A stretch of 64,000 nt of DNA. Origin: Oreocharis arfaki. Taxonomy: Eukaryota > Chordata > Aves > Passeriformes > Paramythiidae. Positions within the stretch are counted from its first letter, which is position 1. Each line of letters starts with the position of its first letter. The DNA is taken from positions 62,001 through 126,000 of the forward strand of contig VZRR01007849.1 in assembly GCA_013398015.1 (NCBI GenBank), in the 5' to 3' direction. Positions 35,301-50,300 of this stretch are shown one piece after another. Position numbers and translations under genes: made by a program. The notes below the pieces were generated by a model. The model was not told where the DNA came from. It made no database searches and saw nothing but the letters and a program-made list of their open reading frames with translations.

Positions 35301-38300
35301 CAGTATAACCACCATCTCCTTCCTGTGTGTGGGGGCTGCACAACTCCCAGTCCACAGAACACCCAGACAGGTAACAAAAAACCCAAACCACCACAATAAC
35401 CTGTAGCCTTTAGACCAGGGCCAGTCAAACTGGAAATGCAAATTCCCCAGAGTGTCAGCTGTGCAGGGGTGCTGGAGGCCACATGCTCCCCATCTCCTAA
35501 GGTGTGACCTAGCCATTAAGGCAGGAGTTTTTCTCTCCTTTCTCTGAGCCAAGAACATCCCACTTTTCATAGAATAATTCTGAAAGGAAGTGAATGACAG
35601 ATCCCTCAGGCAACATCTCTTCCTACTTAATTTACCTGCAAGACAAGGATTGAAATAAGACCTACATCTCCTGCACTTCTGGTCACTGCAGTACACTGGT
35701 AAATTCGCAATGAAGATCAACAGAACGCCCTCTGGCTGTCAGTCCACAGCCTGCTTGTCAGGGCAAGCGTTTTCATTACCAAGGCGCAGGCTGAATAACA
35801 TCTTAGAGCATCTCAGCTTTATAAACAAGTAGTTTGGGGTATATTTAAGGGAAGAAAAAGATGTTGTTTCAATTCATAAGTATTCAAATGCCCCAGTAAG
35901 AGAAAAGAATAACACAGATGTTTAAGAAATTCGTATTTTGGGTTTATATGTTGACAGAAACATTTAAGCTGGACTTGGCCGCTCCAGTCCTGAGAAGTGA
36001 CCTTTGATAGTTCACGAGTGCTTTGATGACAAGACCTATGGAATTAACTTTGTTTATGGAAAGAAACCAGTGGTAACACAAGCATCTTTCTATGCCTTTC
36101 TTTCCTTCACTGATTCTGGAAAGCTGCAATTCAGATTTCTCTGTCTTAAGTATTTTCTGCCAAGGTCCCCAGACACACAGTTCATATAAAGGTGAAGGAA
36201 CTAATAAAGTCTATTTGCCTGCAATAATTCTAATAAAACCTCCCAGCGCCACAGGTAAGTTTATAAATATGTCCAAACTATGCAGTACATGTATAACCAC
36301 TTTAATTTCTGTAATTTCACAAGAGCAGTTTAATATTCCACTCTTTCCTGTGCCAGTGGTTTTCCTGAACAGACTTCCCACCCCATGAGCTATTTGCCCT
36401 GTATTTGTCCTGTCCAAACTCTAGAACATCCACAGGAGTTTTTAATGGTACTACAGAGCATTCAATCTTTAGGAACCTCGCTTTCTGTCTGGGATCTTTT
36501 TCTTTGTTCCCCCTGAAGAGTGATACGGAAAACTCCTCTACAGACCTAAGAGTCATTGACACTCCATATATTTCTTTACCATCTGCCTTTCAATTGCTTG
36601 TAGGGAAAGCACCAACAGCTAAAACACAAATAATCCCATGAAAAAGTGTACTGAAAACACACCATGACCTCAGAGCCAACACAAAAACCTCTCTTTCTGC
36701 ATATGTTGTACTAGTGTTGTGCTCATTTTTGAACTGGAATGGAGGTAACAGTAATAGGCTGAGTAGATTTTTTAAAATGCTGCTTTAATGCAAGTGAAAT
36801 CTAATCACATCTCAAATAACAACAGAACAAGCCTCTTCCCTTTCTATCCTTCCTCCTCCTCTCATACACCAACAAACCATTTTTTCCTCTTTTTGTTGTG
36901 CTCCTGAAACATGTGAGTACTGAAAACATCAAGCTACCACCAGCAAATGTCCTCAGGAGGAAGGACAGGAGCCCACTTGCTCTGCTGCAATCATCTGATA
37001 TGCTGAAACCAACAGCAGCTGCTATTTTTAATCTGTACAGCAAAGTAAATGTCAGGATCTCAAGAACACAACTGGACACCTACCCAGCTCTTTGAGAGCT
37101 GGCTAGCAAAAAGTTAACAGACAGACAATGTGGATACATCACTCCACCAATTACTAAAGCAGCCAGGAAGCTTTGGTGTAAATTAAAATTTCATTCAAGT
37201 CTGTTAGATTGTACTGCTGGACAGAAAGGAAAAAAGGAACTATTCATCTATCTGGGGCAGCCCCCTGCTGTTCCTCGTGGAGCAGGAGCAGCTCCCATGT
37301 GCCCTGGTACACAGCACTGCAATGTTCAGCCCAGCGCTGCTGCAGACCAAGTGGGAGGAGTGATTAACGAGTTATGCAAATGCCAATAACTGAGTAGCAG
37401 GGTTTTCAGGATATTAGCTGCCAGTTCGCAACACAAGTTAGGTTAAAAAAATCTGCACTCGAGACATTTTTAATAATAAGACATTTTTAATAATAATGTA
37501 ATTATTATACATTAATTATAGTTCATGTGGGTATTAATTATAATTATTACATATCATTAATATGTAATTATAATTTTCTATTTATTTTTCCTGTATATAT
37601 ACACTTTTATACATAAATGTACGTATATAAAATTAGCTCCTCAAACTAGGAAATCCACATTTCCAAATCCTTCAGAAACATTCCTGGAGGACCTCATATT
37701 TGTGCAAAACTTATCCACAGATCACTTACAAGGAACACCTTTCACAATCCACATCTGGTTTCACTAGGGAAAAAGATTTTGTAACTTGGTTCAGTGCCTA
37801 AGTGCTTGGTAACATTTAACCTACATGGCTCTTCTATTCCCTTCTTATTTACTAGGGATTCCCAGTCATTAAGCCTGCTGGAAATGTGCCCTCAGCAAAA
37901 ATCCTGCAGCTCTCCCTTGCTGCAAACGCTTCACTGTGCGCCCTACTTTCCTAATATTTTATAACTGGCTGCTCTGCCCAGAAGTCAAAATATCCTTGTT
38001 TATAACCAAGTCTACACAAGCCTACCTCTCCCCCACACCACAAAGCTGTTTTTCACAAAATACAGTGCAGTCAATTATTTTTACTCATCTACCATTGAAA
38101 CACATTAGCTTTATGTTCCTTCCATTTCTTATAACTTACAAATTATTTGAAATTTCTAGATTTGCATGATCCACATTTAATTAGCATCTTAATTATTTTT
38201 CCCCTCAATAGTCTGGCAAAATACTGAGCAGTTGATGACCCAGAACAGACCTGAGTCAGTAACTGCTCCCAATCTGCTACTTACTGATTAAAAAAAAAAA

Positions 38301-41300
38301 AAAGTAGGCTAATTATATTGTGTATCTGTTGATCTAAGTGGTTTTTAGGAGTGTCCTCTGACAAACTATCATTCCCCTGAAAAAAACACATAGCCAGAGC
38401 CAGGTTGTTTCCTTTTGTCTTTCAAATGGTCAAATGAAAGTGATAATTTTTAGGTGATCAGACACTACATTATTTTTAATCACATTTTCTGGAAGGCAAC
38501 AAATGAAATATTGTATTACAAATTAATATTGTATTCTTAATTAATTACTAAATTCCAGAAAAATATCTAGATGAAAATCAAGTTCCTTGATATGCAACTC
38601 AGTGTTTTCAAGTGCTTTTGTAAACTGATCCCAAGCTTTCTGTACTTTCCTCCCAGCTCTCCCTTTGTTGCCTACCCATGTGGACCTGCTTTGCCTACTC
38701 TGTTGTTCCAAGTACCTGCCTATGTATTTTGGATGCCTTGCTAAGTTTAGGAGTGCCTGAGAGCATAACAGAGGGCAATGTGGGCAGCATCCCACATGGA
38801 ATTCATCCTGCCAAGTGCCCCTTCCTCATCAACGTCCTGACCCTGAACAGCAGTGTAGCCCTGTGGCTCTGCTGGGATCATCAGCTTCTGCCTCTTGGAG
38901 TCAAGCAGCAAACAGGAAAAGGCAGCTTCACCAGCTGCCAGGTACTTTATTGCTACTGTACAACACAGGTGACCACATGAAGGGACTTTTTCCCTTGTTC
39001 AAAGGGATTTTTGTTACTAACACTGCACTGCCTGTGGCATGCACTCACTGAGCTGGAAACCTGTTCTGGCAAAGATACATTCCTAACGCTACATTTCACT
39101 GTCTCCTTATCACAACAGTTAGCATCTCTCTGAATCTTACCAGACTGTCCAGGACCCAGACATAACTGGCTGCTTGTGCTCCAGAACAGTAATAAGATTT
39201 GTAGGAAATAAGGATAAAGCTTGTAGGGACTGCATGACCTTGTTCTCTGTTACAAACAGATTAAGGGGTTCCAAAAATAAAAGTTTAAGAAGCAATACTC
39301 TTATAGTCTTAAATTACCTCTACGAGTCAGAGCTACAGAAGTTAAAAAAAAAAAAAAATCCTTCCAGTCTGTTGTGCATAAGTCAGGTTAAATATACATA
39401 TTCCTAGTAGAACTAAATTCTTATGTGTTACAAAAATACCCAAAACAAGACCTCAGCTCTGCTGCTTATCTTCCAGCATTTCTGACTATTATTTCAAGAG
39501 CCTACATAGCCCAGCCTAGGACAGAATGATTTGTCTTGGAGATCCAAACCAACTGAAAAATTAAAAACTGGCTGGTTTAACTTTTCTCACAGTCTAAGCA
39601 ATGCAAAATATTTTATTCACAAGAATATGTTTATAATGTCCATGAGAACTAGGGGTGTGTGTGAGATGATAATAATGTTCTCTCTCCTCCCATAGTAGCA
39701 GAAATAGTTCATTTTTATACCAACAAGCAACATTCAAGAATGTCTCCTTGCTAAAGATACCATTTGCTACCAGACCTCACTGGAATCCAGGAGGGAAATA
39801 GAGCAGGCCTAAGGGCTGGCAGGAAAAATCAGAGGTTTCCATGAACAGAATTTCATGAAAAGCACTCAGTTCTATACTTCCTACATTTCAAGTCAAAACC
39901 AAAACAGATTCCATCATGTGCATTAGTAGAGGAAAAAATAAACATTTAAAACATACTGGTTTTTGTGTCTTCTAAGTGTCTACTTCATAAACCTTACATT
40001 AAAAGCTGAACAGCCCACATTTGGGAAGAAATCAGAAAGCCCCAACAGGAAAAGGAGGAAACCCAAGAATACTGCCAATTCTTTTTGCAGTATCAGGCCA
40101 GAGTGACCCCTGCAGGTGTCCTGGCCAGAGTGATATCCTGCTGATACGCAGTTAAATAGCAAGCTAAAAACTCTTAACTACGTTATTTTTAAAACACAAG
40201 TTCCTAATTTTTCACGGAACAGAAAAACAAAAAATCTAACAAACCAAGCAACTCAAAAGAGGCTCAAGTCATATTTTATCTCTTCCTTCAAACTAAACTG
40301 ATGGAGAATTTCTGTCCTGGGGTACTGAACTCAAACCACAACCAGCATTAGCTGTATCAATTGAACATTAGCTTTAAGAAAACATAAGGAAACCAATTTT
40401 ATTTTGGATGGCAGAACTACCTTAAAAAATGGGAATGCAAGCATTTTATGGAACCTCATTGGTTTATATTGAGATTACACAAAATTTAGAGTAATATATC
40501 TTGAGAAATTACTTACTATTAACACCTTTCCAGCAATCACAAAAAGGCAGTGTTTGTTTTTACATAATGCCATCTGCCTGTATTCATCTTTTGCTTCTGG
40601 TCCCAAACTTGGAAAACAGACTCCAGGGAGCTGAAAGAGCCCTTTGGTTTCCCATTTGCATTTCACAGAACACAGTGGGATTCTGAGCAGATGTAGTAGC
40701 TACCTGCCATTTGGAAACTGAAGAAGGATGCTTGTTAATTAGAAAGACACTGGAAAGGCAGGCAAAGATGCCATCCTTCCAGACATTACAGAAGGCAGAG
40801 ATGAAATACAAAGAAATAAAGACTTCATGTGTAACCCCTTAGAGAAACAAAACGAAGTTAGTAGCATACTGGAAAACACAAATGCAACTTTCAGACATTC
40901 TAGTTACAGAGAATGAAACTGGCTATGTTAATTATTTATTTACATACCAGCTCTGTTATGTGCTGCTCAGTAGAGACATTTGCATCATTTAAAACTAGTC
41001 CAGCTTGAAGTTATAGCTACCAAAACACTCTCATATCGCTTAGATATAACTGAGCCAAATACTGTTGGCCAGCTCTCCTCTCTCCCCTCTTTGTATCCAC
41101 TACCTTTGGAATGGCTCCTTTTGTGGATAGTGTTTTTTTCACAGTATCACTGAGCTGACAGACACCAACAGACACAGCATATTCCCCACTCAGCTGTTTT
41201 CGAACTCCAGTCATTGCACCCCATGAATTGTGCCCGTCTAAAGAGCTGCATGCTTTGGAGAAGTCTGCAGCTTATGGAGCTGATGATGGTCCCAGGAGCC

Positions 41301-44300
41301 AAGGCTTTTAACTCACAAAACACTTTGACAGACTTTTATCACCAATTTCCTCAAACCGAGAGGAAATTCATGAACAAGCATTGAAAACTGCAACTGCTTA
41401 TCGTGCCTGTTGAGGAAACAAACTTAAAAAAAAAAAGCTTACAACTGTATAGTGAGTCTTAATGACTGATGACTTCAGCTGAATAAGGATTCCTGGGTCT
41501 GTGTTTTTTAACTCCTCCAAGGGATTAGGAAGAACAGGTATTTTATCAGTTGACCGTACTGACAAGATTATTCTTAACACTTTATCACAAAACATAGCAG
41601 TGACACCCTGTCACACTTAAGAAGAATCCCAGTATTATATTTTCATCACCTCTTAACAAGAATGCTACAGTCACACTGTAGGGACCATTGAGCACATTAC
41701 TTGAGACTGGGATAGAAGCAGGCACCTCAAAACAGAGAGCTGGACCAACATGTATTGATCCAACACTTCGGTCTGAATAGAAGAGGAATGAAAGCCACAA
41801 TCCTCTTACTTCGTGCATGAAGACGCTAAAAAGAGAATTAATTTTATTCTTGAAGCAATGGGTTTTAAAACTGTAAGAGAAACAAGACTTCTCCACTAGC
41901 CATAAACTGACAGCTTAGTAAACTACTCCAGTCTTCTGAACATGAAATACAACCAAGGTTGCATTTTCCAAGCATCTCCCTCAAACTAAACACTCACTTC
42001 TTGTACATTCAGCGAGACAAACATTTCCACTGTACATGATCTTCTTAATTTCCTTTACTCCCAAAGCACACCTCTGTTGTAAATGTTTTTAAAAGCGCCC
42101 TGGCAGCGGCGTGGCAGGCTGTGTCTTTCCCGGGAGCGTCAAAGGCGCTCGGAGCGTTCGCGCCCCGGCAAAGCATCAGCTCCTCGACGCGGCGGTGGAA
42201 AAGGAGGCAAGGAGGGTCTCCGCATAGGTTCCACAGAAAAACTTTATTTAGATGGCATCGGGAATCCCAGGGGCCATGGCCCCAGGAGAAGCCCAGAGGG
42301 GAAGACTCCCAGAGGAGAAGACGCAGACACACAAGGGCCGTGGGGTCTTATATGGGGAAAGAGAGGGCGGAGAGAGCATGAGAACCAATGGTCTCAGGGC
42401 ACAGGGGTGGTACATGGGCAGGCTGAGGTACAGGGGTGAGCAGGGGAAACCCGAAGGGGTGGCCAGGAACGAGGGCCAAGGGGAGAGTAGGGAGGGGAGA
42501 GCAACCCGGAAGGGGAGACACAGGGAAGAAAGGGAAGAGGGAATACAAAATCCATAGCAATAACAAAAAGGGAATACACAACAATGAAAGAACAAAGGAC
42601 CTTGGGAGGAGCCAATCCATTCACCTTGTCTTTAAGCTACTAATTTATTTACCAACCACCACACACCTCCTTACACCAACACATTCTTTATGTTGCCATC
42701 TATGCTGCATGTGCACTGTACTGCATTTTGAAATAGTATCAAAGCCTGCTGTCGGTGCTTCTTTCAAGTATGACATAATTAAAAAAAACTCCAACACAAC
42801 AGAGTTGAACTTCCGAAAAAAAACCCTCAATATTGCAGTATCTTAATCTGCAAATACAATAATTACAGAGTAAGCATATCTTAGCTCAGAAAAAAGCCAA
42901 AGCAATCCTTGGATATATTCACTACTGAAAAGAGAGTGTATAATCTCTGATTAAGACATTAGAAAAACTGAGGTTAGAAAACTGCACACAGCTCTGATAT
43001 TTACAATTCAGGCAAGAAGGTGAAGAACTGGAAAGGACCTGAAAGAAAAGGTTATGAACACTACTTAGAAATATTGAGTTCTGTAAGGAACCTCTTTATT
43101 TGTAGCATTTATGCAAGAAAAATGAAAAGCAAAGTTAACCACTTCATAGAGAAAACACACTAGGCATTGTGGGCTTTTCAATGTAGTAGAAAAAAGTCTT
43201 GAAGTAATACCTGCAAATTAGGACAAGGCAAATTCCAATTTAAAAATACAGCAAGTGTTTTTAGTAAGACTGATTTACAGTTTGAATACACTACTAGCAG
43301 TGGTGGCAAGGTCGCTCTGTCAGACCAAGTCTGGGACCTCTCAGATATCTTGACCTGGCCTCAAACACTTATAGGGACGTGGCACCCACAACTTCCCTGG
43401 GCAGCCTGTTCCACTGCCTCACTATCCTCCAAGCAAAGAATTGCCTCCTGACATCTCATCTAAATGTCCCCTATTTTAGTTTAAAACCATTTCCCCTTGT
43501 CCTATCATTATCTGCTCCTGTAAGAAGTTGCTCTCCATCTTTTTTTAAAGCTCTCTTTAGGTACTGAAAGGCCACCACGGGAGGAATTACTACTATTTCC
43601 TCACCTGACTTTTTGTATGAAATATCCAGTTAACACTTTCAGTTTTATGAGTCTTGGTATTTGATACACAGATAACGTCAAGCATATTAGTGCATTTTAT
43701 GGGGATTTACAAGTTAAAATACAAAGCTGTATACTAGGATCTACTTTGAGCACGTATAACCCATCATACATTTGTCAGCTGATATATTATACTTCTTACT
43801 GTCAAAGTGACATATGCAGGAAGGTTCAATTATTGAAATTGTAACTGAGCATACAGAGCCCTGGCTTACCATTAAAAACACAACAAACCAAAAAAGCTGC
43901 TGTGCCTTTGCTATGTTAATTCCACAGGCAGAACAGCACAGTCCCTTAGCATGGAGATGGTTCTGTCAAAAGTATACTTTTTATACCACATGTGCACACC
44001 AGTGCTTTCACAGCTCAAGCCATTAGATGAAACTAAAAAAAACCAAAAAAACCCCCACCAAACAAACAAACAAAACCCCCAACAACAATAAAAAAATAGA
44101 ACATCCCTCCAACATGGCTATTCCAATAAAATACAAAGCACAAACTGAGTAAGCCTTGAACGCACACTTCTGTGTTTATGCCACTCTACCTACCTTCCTC
44201 CCTTGCATGCAGCTGGGGAATTCTATCTTTGATCAGCCCTAGCTGAATTAAGATTTCATTTGCAAGTTACTGTGCTGATGGCTTTTGAAAGGGATCAAAC

Positions 44301-47300
44301 TTTGATTTACTGGGGAGATAAACAGGCAAATAGCACTGTCTGCACAGACAGCCAAAGGCTGCAGTCCCACACAGAGCAGTACCATGGATGGCTTACTGAA
44401 GATACTTCAAGCTCAGCATAATCAAATTGTATCAACAGAAGGCTTGCTTGTCAGAATGAAGGAGGCATTCTTGACGTTTTCTCGGTGGAATAGGTCCTGC
44501 TCCCAGTGTAAATACAGTCATGTCAAGGAACATGATATTCTCCAGCGTTTCTAAACACTATGGGTGCTTTTGCTGCACGGTTCAAACTTAGCATGTTTCC
44601 TCACAAAAGTAAGGCTGACACCACATGTATTCCTATCACGTACGGCAAGCTTCTGTTTCAGACAGAAGTGTAAGAGTTGTACCCAGCCAACTAAAGCACA
44701 CCTACTAAATAACAAGATTGTTGTTCTTTTATTGATGAGGTTTGTGACTGTGGGAGAGGGAGATATGATACAGAAAGCAAATAAATTATTTCAAATATAT
44801 AAATACCTGTATATTTTAAAGAAAAAAACCCCATCAGTTACTCATTTCCTGCTTGCTCAAGTCTCAAAAATCTCCTAGCAGTTCAGATTTGTAAGTAATG
44901 AGGATTTCAGGCTTATCATGGTTTCTAAACACAGGCACATGACTCCTTCATTCCTTCCACCTTCAGCTTAACAGAAAACTGCATGCTGAATTCATAGGTA
45001 AATTCAACTGACCTCTAACACTCAAAGGTTAATGCTTTCGTCATGGCTGGGGGTTAACGGTAAAACATGATGGAGTCCCATATTTCAAAACTCTTAACTG
45101 TTCAGCTGACCAGTAAAACACTCCTGTGTCTGAGTAGCAGATGTGATGCTGTAGTCCAGAGGTGCACTCCACTACACCTTCAAATGCAATCACAGAGGAA
45201 CTCCATGGATGCGTGAGAATTCTGCCAACTCAGACCTGTACCTGAGTGCTGCCAGAGGAAGAAGGAGCAGCCAAGAACGGATCAATCTGCTGAATTTTTA
45301 TGGGTTGATGGTGCTATTAAAAAAAGCTCAGTTATCAAAAACTACTTTATCAAAAACTACAAACATGGTATCATGCATGTCACACATAGCCTTGAGAGCT
45401 TTCCACACCAAAAGCACATGCCCTGAGGTGCTCAAGTCTTCTCTCTGAAAGGAAACACTTTTCATCACAACAGTCCCCATCTTAGGCTGCAAATTCAGTT
45501 CAGTTTAGGTCTAGCAGTGTTTTTAACCTGCAGAGCTAAATAAAATCCTTCCTGTGAAACAGTTCCACTCCCTCTGGAGATGCAGGTCTGAAAAGACACA
45601 GCTGCCAAGCCAGTTCTGCGTTCAGAGGTTCCCTGGCAATACCCAATTAGGGTATTTAAATAAATTCAGCCACAAGAACAAAATAAATACAGACTTAACT
45701 GCAATTAAAAGCAAACAGTCTAAAGAGAAATACTTTACAGCTTAGTACAGCCTTCTGTACTTCCCAAGCAGTCCTTCCCTTCAAACCTGGAAGTCGTTAT
45801 GATGGCACTCGAAAGAATGCTGTAGCACGAATCACTCAAAAGAGAAGGATATACAAGAGTTTGATAGGTAGCTATGATGCCATTCAGTTCAAACATTCAT
45901 GTCTCTTACTGTGCCTAATCTCTTGTGCAACCTGTGAGTCTCTGGCAGATACAACTGTGAGCCAGAGAGAGCTGAACAAACATAGAGTTATCTGTTATCT
46001 CAGCATGCAGACACTTGCCTTAACCAGCAGTCACCATGTTACACACCAAACTGGCACCTTGCTTTGCACCTTGTGTCCTTGCAGCTAATGCCAGTTACTT
46101 CAGTGCAATCTACTACTTTGGTGACTATTTTATTATTTAAAACTCTGCTCTTTTAATTTTTTATAAACAAAGAGGCAGGACACATTGGTAAAAAAAAATT
46201 CAAAGAAGCTGCTAAAAAGTAACGAGACTGAAGGAAGACTGCTAGACTGATTCTCAAAGAACGCTACACCTCATGTAAGATTTTTTATTATTGACATTGG
46301 AGAAAAAGAAAAAGCCGGTAATTGTCGACAATCCTAACTAAGAGATACTGACCCATGTCAATACACAAGGCACAACAAAGTAACAGTGGAGAGATTGGAG
46401 TAAGAGACACGACATTTAAAATAACAAGATCAAGAATGTGCAAATAAAGTTCAGCAAAAAGGTGTTATGAATTCCTAAATGCTGTGGGGGAAAAAAAAAT
46501 CTGTTGACAATGAGAGAGGAGGAATAGCACATACACTATGATGGAGATCACAAATCAAAACCAGAGTGCCACTAAGGAAAAAAGGCAAGGGAAATCCTAC
46601 AGTTTTTCTCTCTTAAGCAAAACACTTTCCATGGTGAAAAGAGCCACCACACAAGGCACTGGTTGATTCTCCACTGGAAAATAAAAGTGTGCCATTGTGA
46701 TCAGGTTTAAAAAAAAAAAAAAAAAAGAAAAATCAATTTGAACTGGAACAAGCACACAGAATAATTATTAGGCTAAAACAGGAACAGTGAAAAGTTTCAT
46801 GCAAGAGAAGAGCTTGACTGAAGCAGCACAGCCATACAAAAAACCTCCAAAATTAATTGACTGCATCCTACAAATACATGAAAAGTAAGCACAAAAGAGA
46901 GGGGGACTTTTCTCACCCCCGAAAGTCAGCACTGACACTAGAATAAAACGATATAAAACTGGCCATGAACAGGGCAGTGCAGAACTCATGAGACCTCTCT
47001 CAACCACAGGAGAAGTATTCTATACAACTAGTTTTCAGTAAGAGCAACTCCAGTATAGTAGTCCAGTAGATTAATTAGAATATAGCTTGATATACACGTC
47101 TGCTTCCAGACTGAGAACCACTGAAGGTGGGAGGGGGGTTTATTCTTCTATATATAAGCATAACTGTCATGCTTAAGTGAGACCAAATTGTTGAGTTTTT
47201 CCTCTCATAAACTCACCCTTTAAGCACAAATATGTAAAATATGACTAATATACTCCTTAACTTACATATTGAGGTACAACAGTTAAAAGGTCCTAGCTAC

Positions 47301-50300
47301 CCAATGCTTTCTAAAGCAATCTCTCCACTATTTCCTTAACAGAAGAAAAAAAATCCCCAAAACTTCTCAACAAGGATCAGAGTGATGAACAGAAGAGAAA
47401 CATCAGAGCTATGCTGAGTACAAACTGCAGGCACATCCACTTTGAATTGAATCAATACTGCTTCTTGTGGACAATGCTGTCTGCTCCAGCCATCTGTTTG
47501 AGTCTGGGAACAAAAAAAACCACTTGGTAACACCCAAAATTTCAGTTAAACAAATAATTCTCTTCCCCTTTGCTGTGTTTAAATGATAATCCCTCCAAAT
47601 CCACAGCTGAGCAGCTGACAGACACAACGGGCAGAAATGCATGGGCTTGCCCTCGGCAGAAGCCGGAACTTTCTGGCCTCACCCAGCCATACCCAGCAGT
47701 GCTACGTTCACCCAAATGAAAGGCATGCACACAACTCCTCACATCAATCAACCAAATCCTAATTTACTGGCACTCTCTTCCAGCTGTGTTATCTCCATTT
47801 GGATGTAACAGAACAATTCAGCCTGAAAACCTTTACTGATGGGGTCCCATTTTCTGTCACTTCCCCAGAATGCTCCCATCTGTCACACTGTACATTTTTC
47901 AATCAATGACATTGATCTGTGGCTGCCTTAGTTCATCTGCTGACCAAGAAAACCAGTGTCAGCACGATGGTACTGCAGCGGCTGTTTAATGTAATTAAAC
48001 ACGTGTGGGCAGGGGAGGGAGCACTCACAGGGACACGGCAGAGGGCAGAGAATGGATTTCTAAATTGTCCTAAAGCACCACTGATTTAACTGGCAGTGAC
48101 AGGACACACTCGAAAATGAGGACATGACCTGGAGGCATATTTGGTGCAACGATAGGGGGAAAACATGTAGATTATAATGCAAACAAATCAAGAAAAGCAC
48201 ATCAGCAACCAAACTAATGGAAAAATGTTGGCTAATCAAACTGCTAGCATCCAACAAAACTGATTCCTAGTCTTCCCTCTGAAGACCTGGAAAATATTCA
48301 ATATTTAGAAGATCTTGAGGGGTACAGTGCTTTTCTGCTTTCCTAACAAATAACTGTAGGGCTTGAAACTGAAATGTGCTATACCTTGCACTGTTAACAG
48401 AAAGGCAGTAATTATTTACCTGAGTTCCTTTATGAATATGGTCTGATTCTTGTTCTCTCACATATGTACACAAGGTATCTCACTGAAATTATGCCAATTG
48501 TTTTATCTGTCATGCTTTAAATTTTACAAACATACAAATGAAACATGATATAGGAGAGTGGTGGGAATAGAAGGGATAAAAATATTTTTAAAAATTTTGA
48601 GGAAAAAAGAGTATCAGCAACAAGTTTTCTGTCAATAAAGCCTTGTATTATTCAATACAAATATTTATACTATATAGAAGATCCATACCGCCCAGTTGGA
48701 CCCAGGCTAAAGTCAGTAACAACAATCTTGTTACAGGAAAGTAAAAATATACCTATAGCTTGAATAAATATACACCTCCTTTATACACAGTAGTTGCATT
48801 TCATGTTATGAGTTTCTTCTCATCACCAATGCTACCTGCCTAAGATAAAGTCAACAACCAAGAGGGAAAAATAAGAACAACTTCTACCACAAGTATCAGT
48901 AAAGTGTAGAAGGATATACAAGAACTGAAGGTTTTACAACAAAGAGAATTAAATTCCCTACCAAAAACAAGAGACATAAAATTCTGACTCTACCTCCTTC
49001 GCCTCAAATAAAAGTGTATAAGACTACTGAAAGGATTAACAGCAAGACTTTCCGCACATCACTTCACAATAAACCTGCCTTTTACCGAGTGCCTTATCCC
49101 TGACACAGTGATGTCAGAGCAGACATCCACCCATGCCAGGCAGTGGCAGGTCACATGGCAGACAGCAGCCCTGTCTCCTACCTGTTTGCACAGCTTAGGG
49201 CTCTCAAGGCTGAACAAAAGCAACAGACAGATGATTTCTTTACATTATTTTTATAGCTTGAAAGTAAACTTCAAGGCTGCATAATGTCAAATATTTGCAG
49301 ACTGATTCAACAACTCCTAACATTCCCTGCCTGTCTCTACTCTTTCAGTCTGGAAACAAAGTCTAACCACCCTTTCCACACAAGGAAAATCTAAGTTCCT
49401 ACATGATGTATTCAGTGTAAAATAATTTCTTACAGCCATTGAAAAGCATGAAAAGAATCTTTCAGCTATTCTTTACTTCTCAAGGTCTTTCCTTTCTCTT
49501 CAATAGGGAACCATTACTAATTTTTTTGTTTAATCTTAACCAAGAACAGACAGAAGGAAATATGAAAGTATCAATCAACCTTGATGTCCTTGACCAGTAC
49601 CTAGTTGACAGTGTAATACTGAATCCCACCTCCAACCATTTGAGATAAAGATCTGTGCAAAAGCAAAACTAGGCCAATAAGGAATTAGTCCTCCATTTTC
49701 TATTGGTCTTCCAATTAGCCTTTCCACCTAAATTAAAGGTGTATCTGTAGTCAGTCCTGTGCAATGCTAAAGGGAATCCACAATGAAACCATTCTCCCTC
49801 TATAATTAAATCCCAAGAAAAAACAACCCTTAATGCATTTCACAGGAGTAAAAAATATAGCTGTGCCTGGTATCTGCTTCAGGTTTTAAACTACTTCACA
49901 TGTGCAGTGAGGTTCAGTTTACACACGGGGCAAAACTGATTGTGTAAACACCTCCTGCAAACCAAGAGATGCAGGCAAGGGAACTCAGAGAGCTACTGAA
50001 CAGACCAGATGCAGATATTGTCTACAGCTTAATTTTTTCTAGTTTAATAGCTGAATATCTCTCTGGACTCTATTGACCAGCCTGGCTAGATCACTGTGGA
50101 TTGTAACTGAGCTTTAATGAGAACTCCCACACAGACACACACAGGGATTTTGACATTTGTCTGCTTTGTTGTAAAATCACAAACTGTAAAGTGTCCAAGA
50201 AGTTTCCACTCAGAAGTGGGGACACAGCAGAAACTACCCCCACCTCACCAAAAACCCCTGCAGAAAGCTCATGTTGTGGCCTGCTGAGCCACTGGGAATT

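Larger units (their letters stand above)
42075..42663 (-). mobile_element. Solo retroviral LTR (ERVK-like), well preserved, with 6-bp target-site duplication
   Basis: Minus-strand ends are TGTGGTGG...CAACA, giving a 589-bp element flanked by direct repeats CACCTC at 42069-42074 and 42664-42669. Inside, in the same orientation, are a TATA box (ATATAAGA, near 42346-42354) and AATAAA (42248-42243) about 100 bp later. A very CpG-rich U5 follows. This is the U3-R-U5 order of an LTR. No gag, pol or env accompanies it, so it is a solo LTR left by recombination. A 6-bp duplication suggests a class II (ERVK/alpharetrovirus-like) origin. It is sense to GRTP1, in its large intron. Open frames across it are CpG-driven artefacts. 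Confidence 0.85.

Noticed and set aside
35262..35720. 152-codon minus-strand open frame in the large GRTP1 intron
   Set aside because: No recognisable motif and no relation to the GRTP1 frame or splice sites.
42083..42846. Cluster of open frames of 76-136 codons on both strands
   Set aside because: They cover the CpG-rich solo LTR and its flank; composition, not coding, keeps them open.
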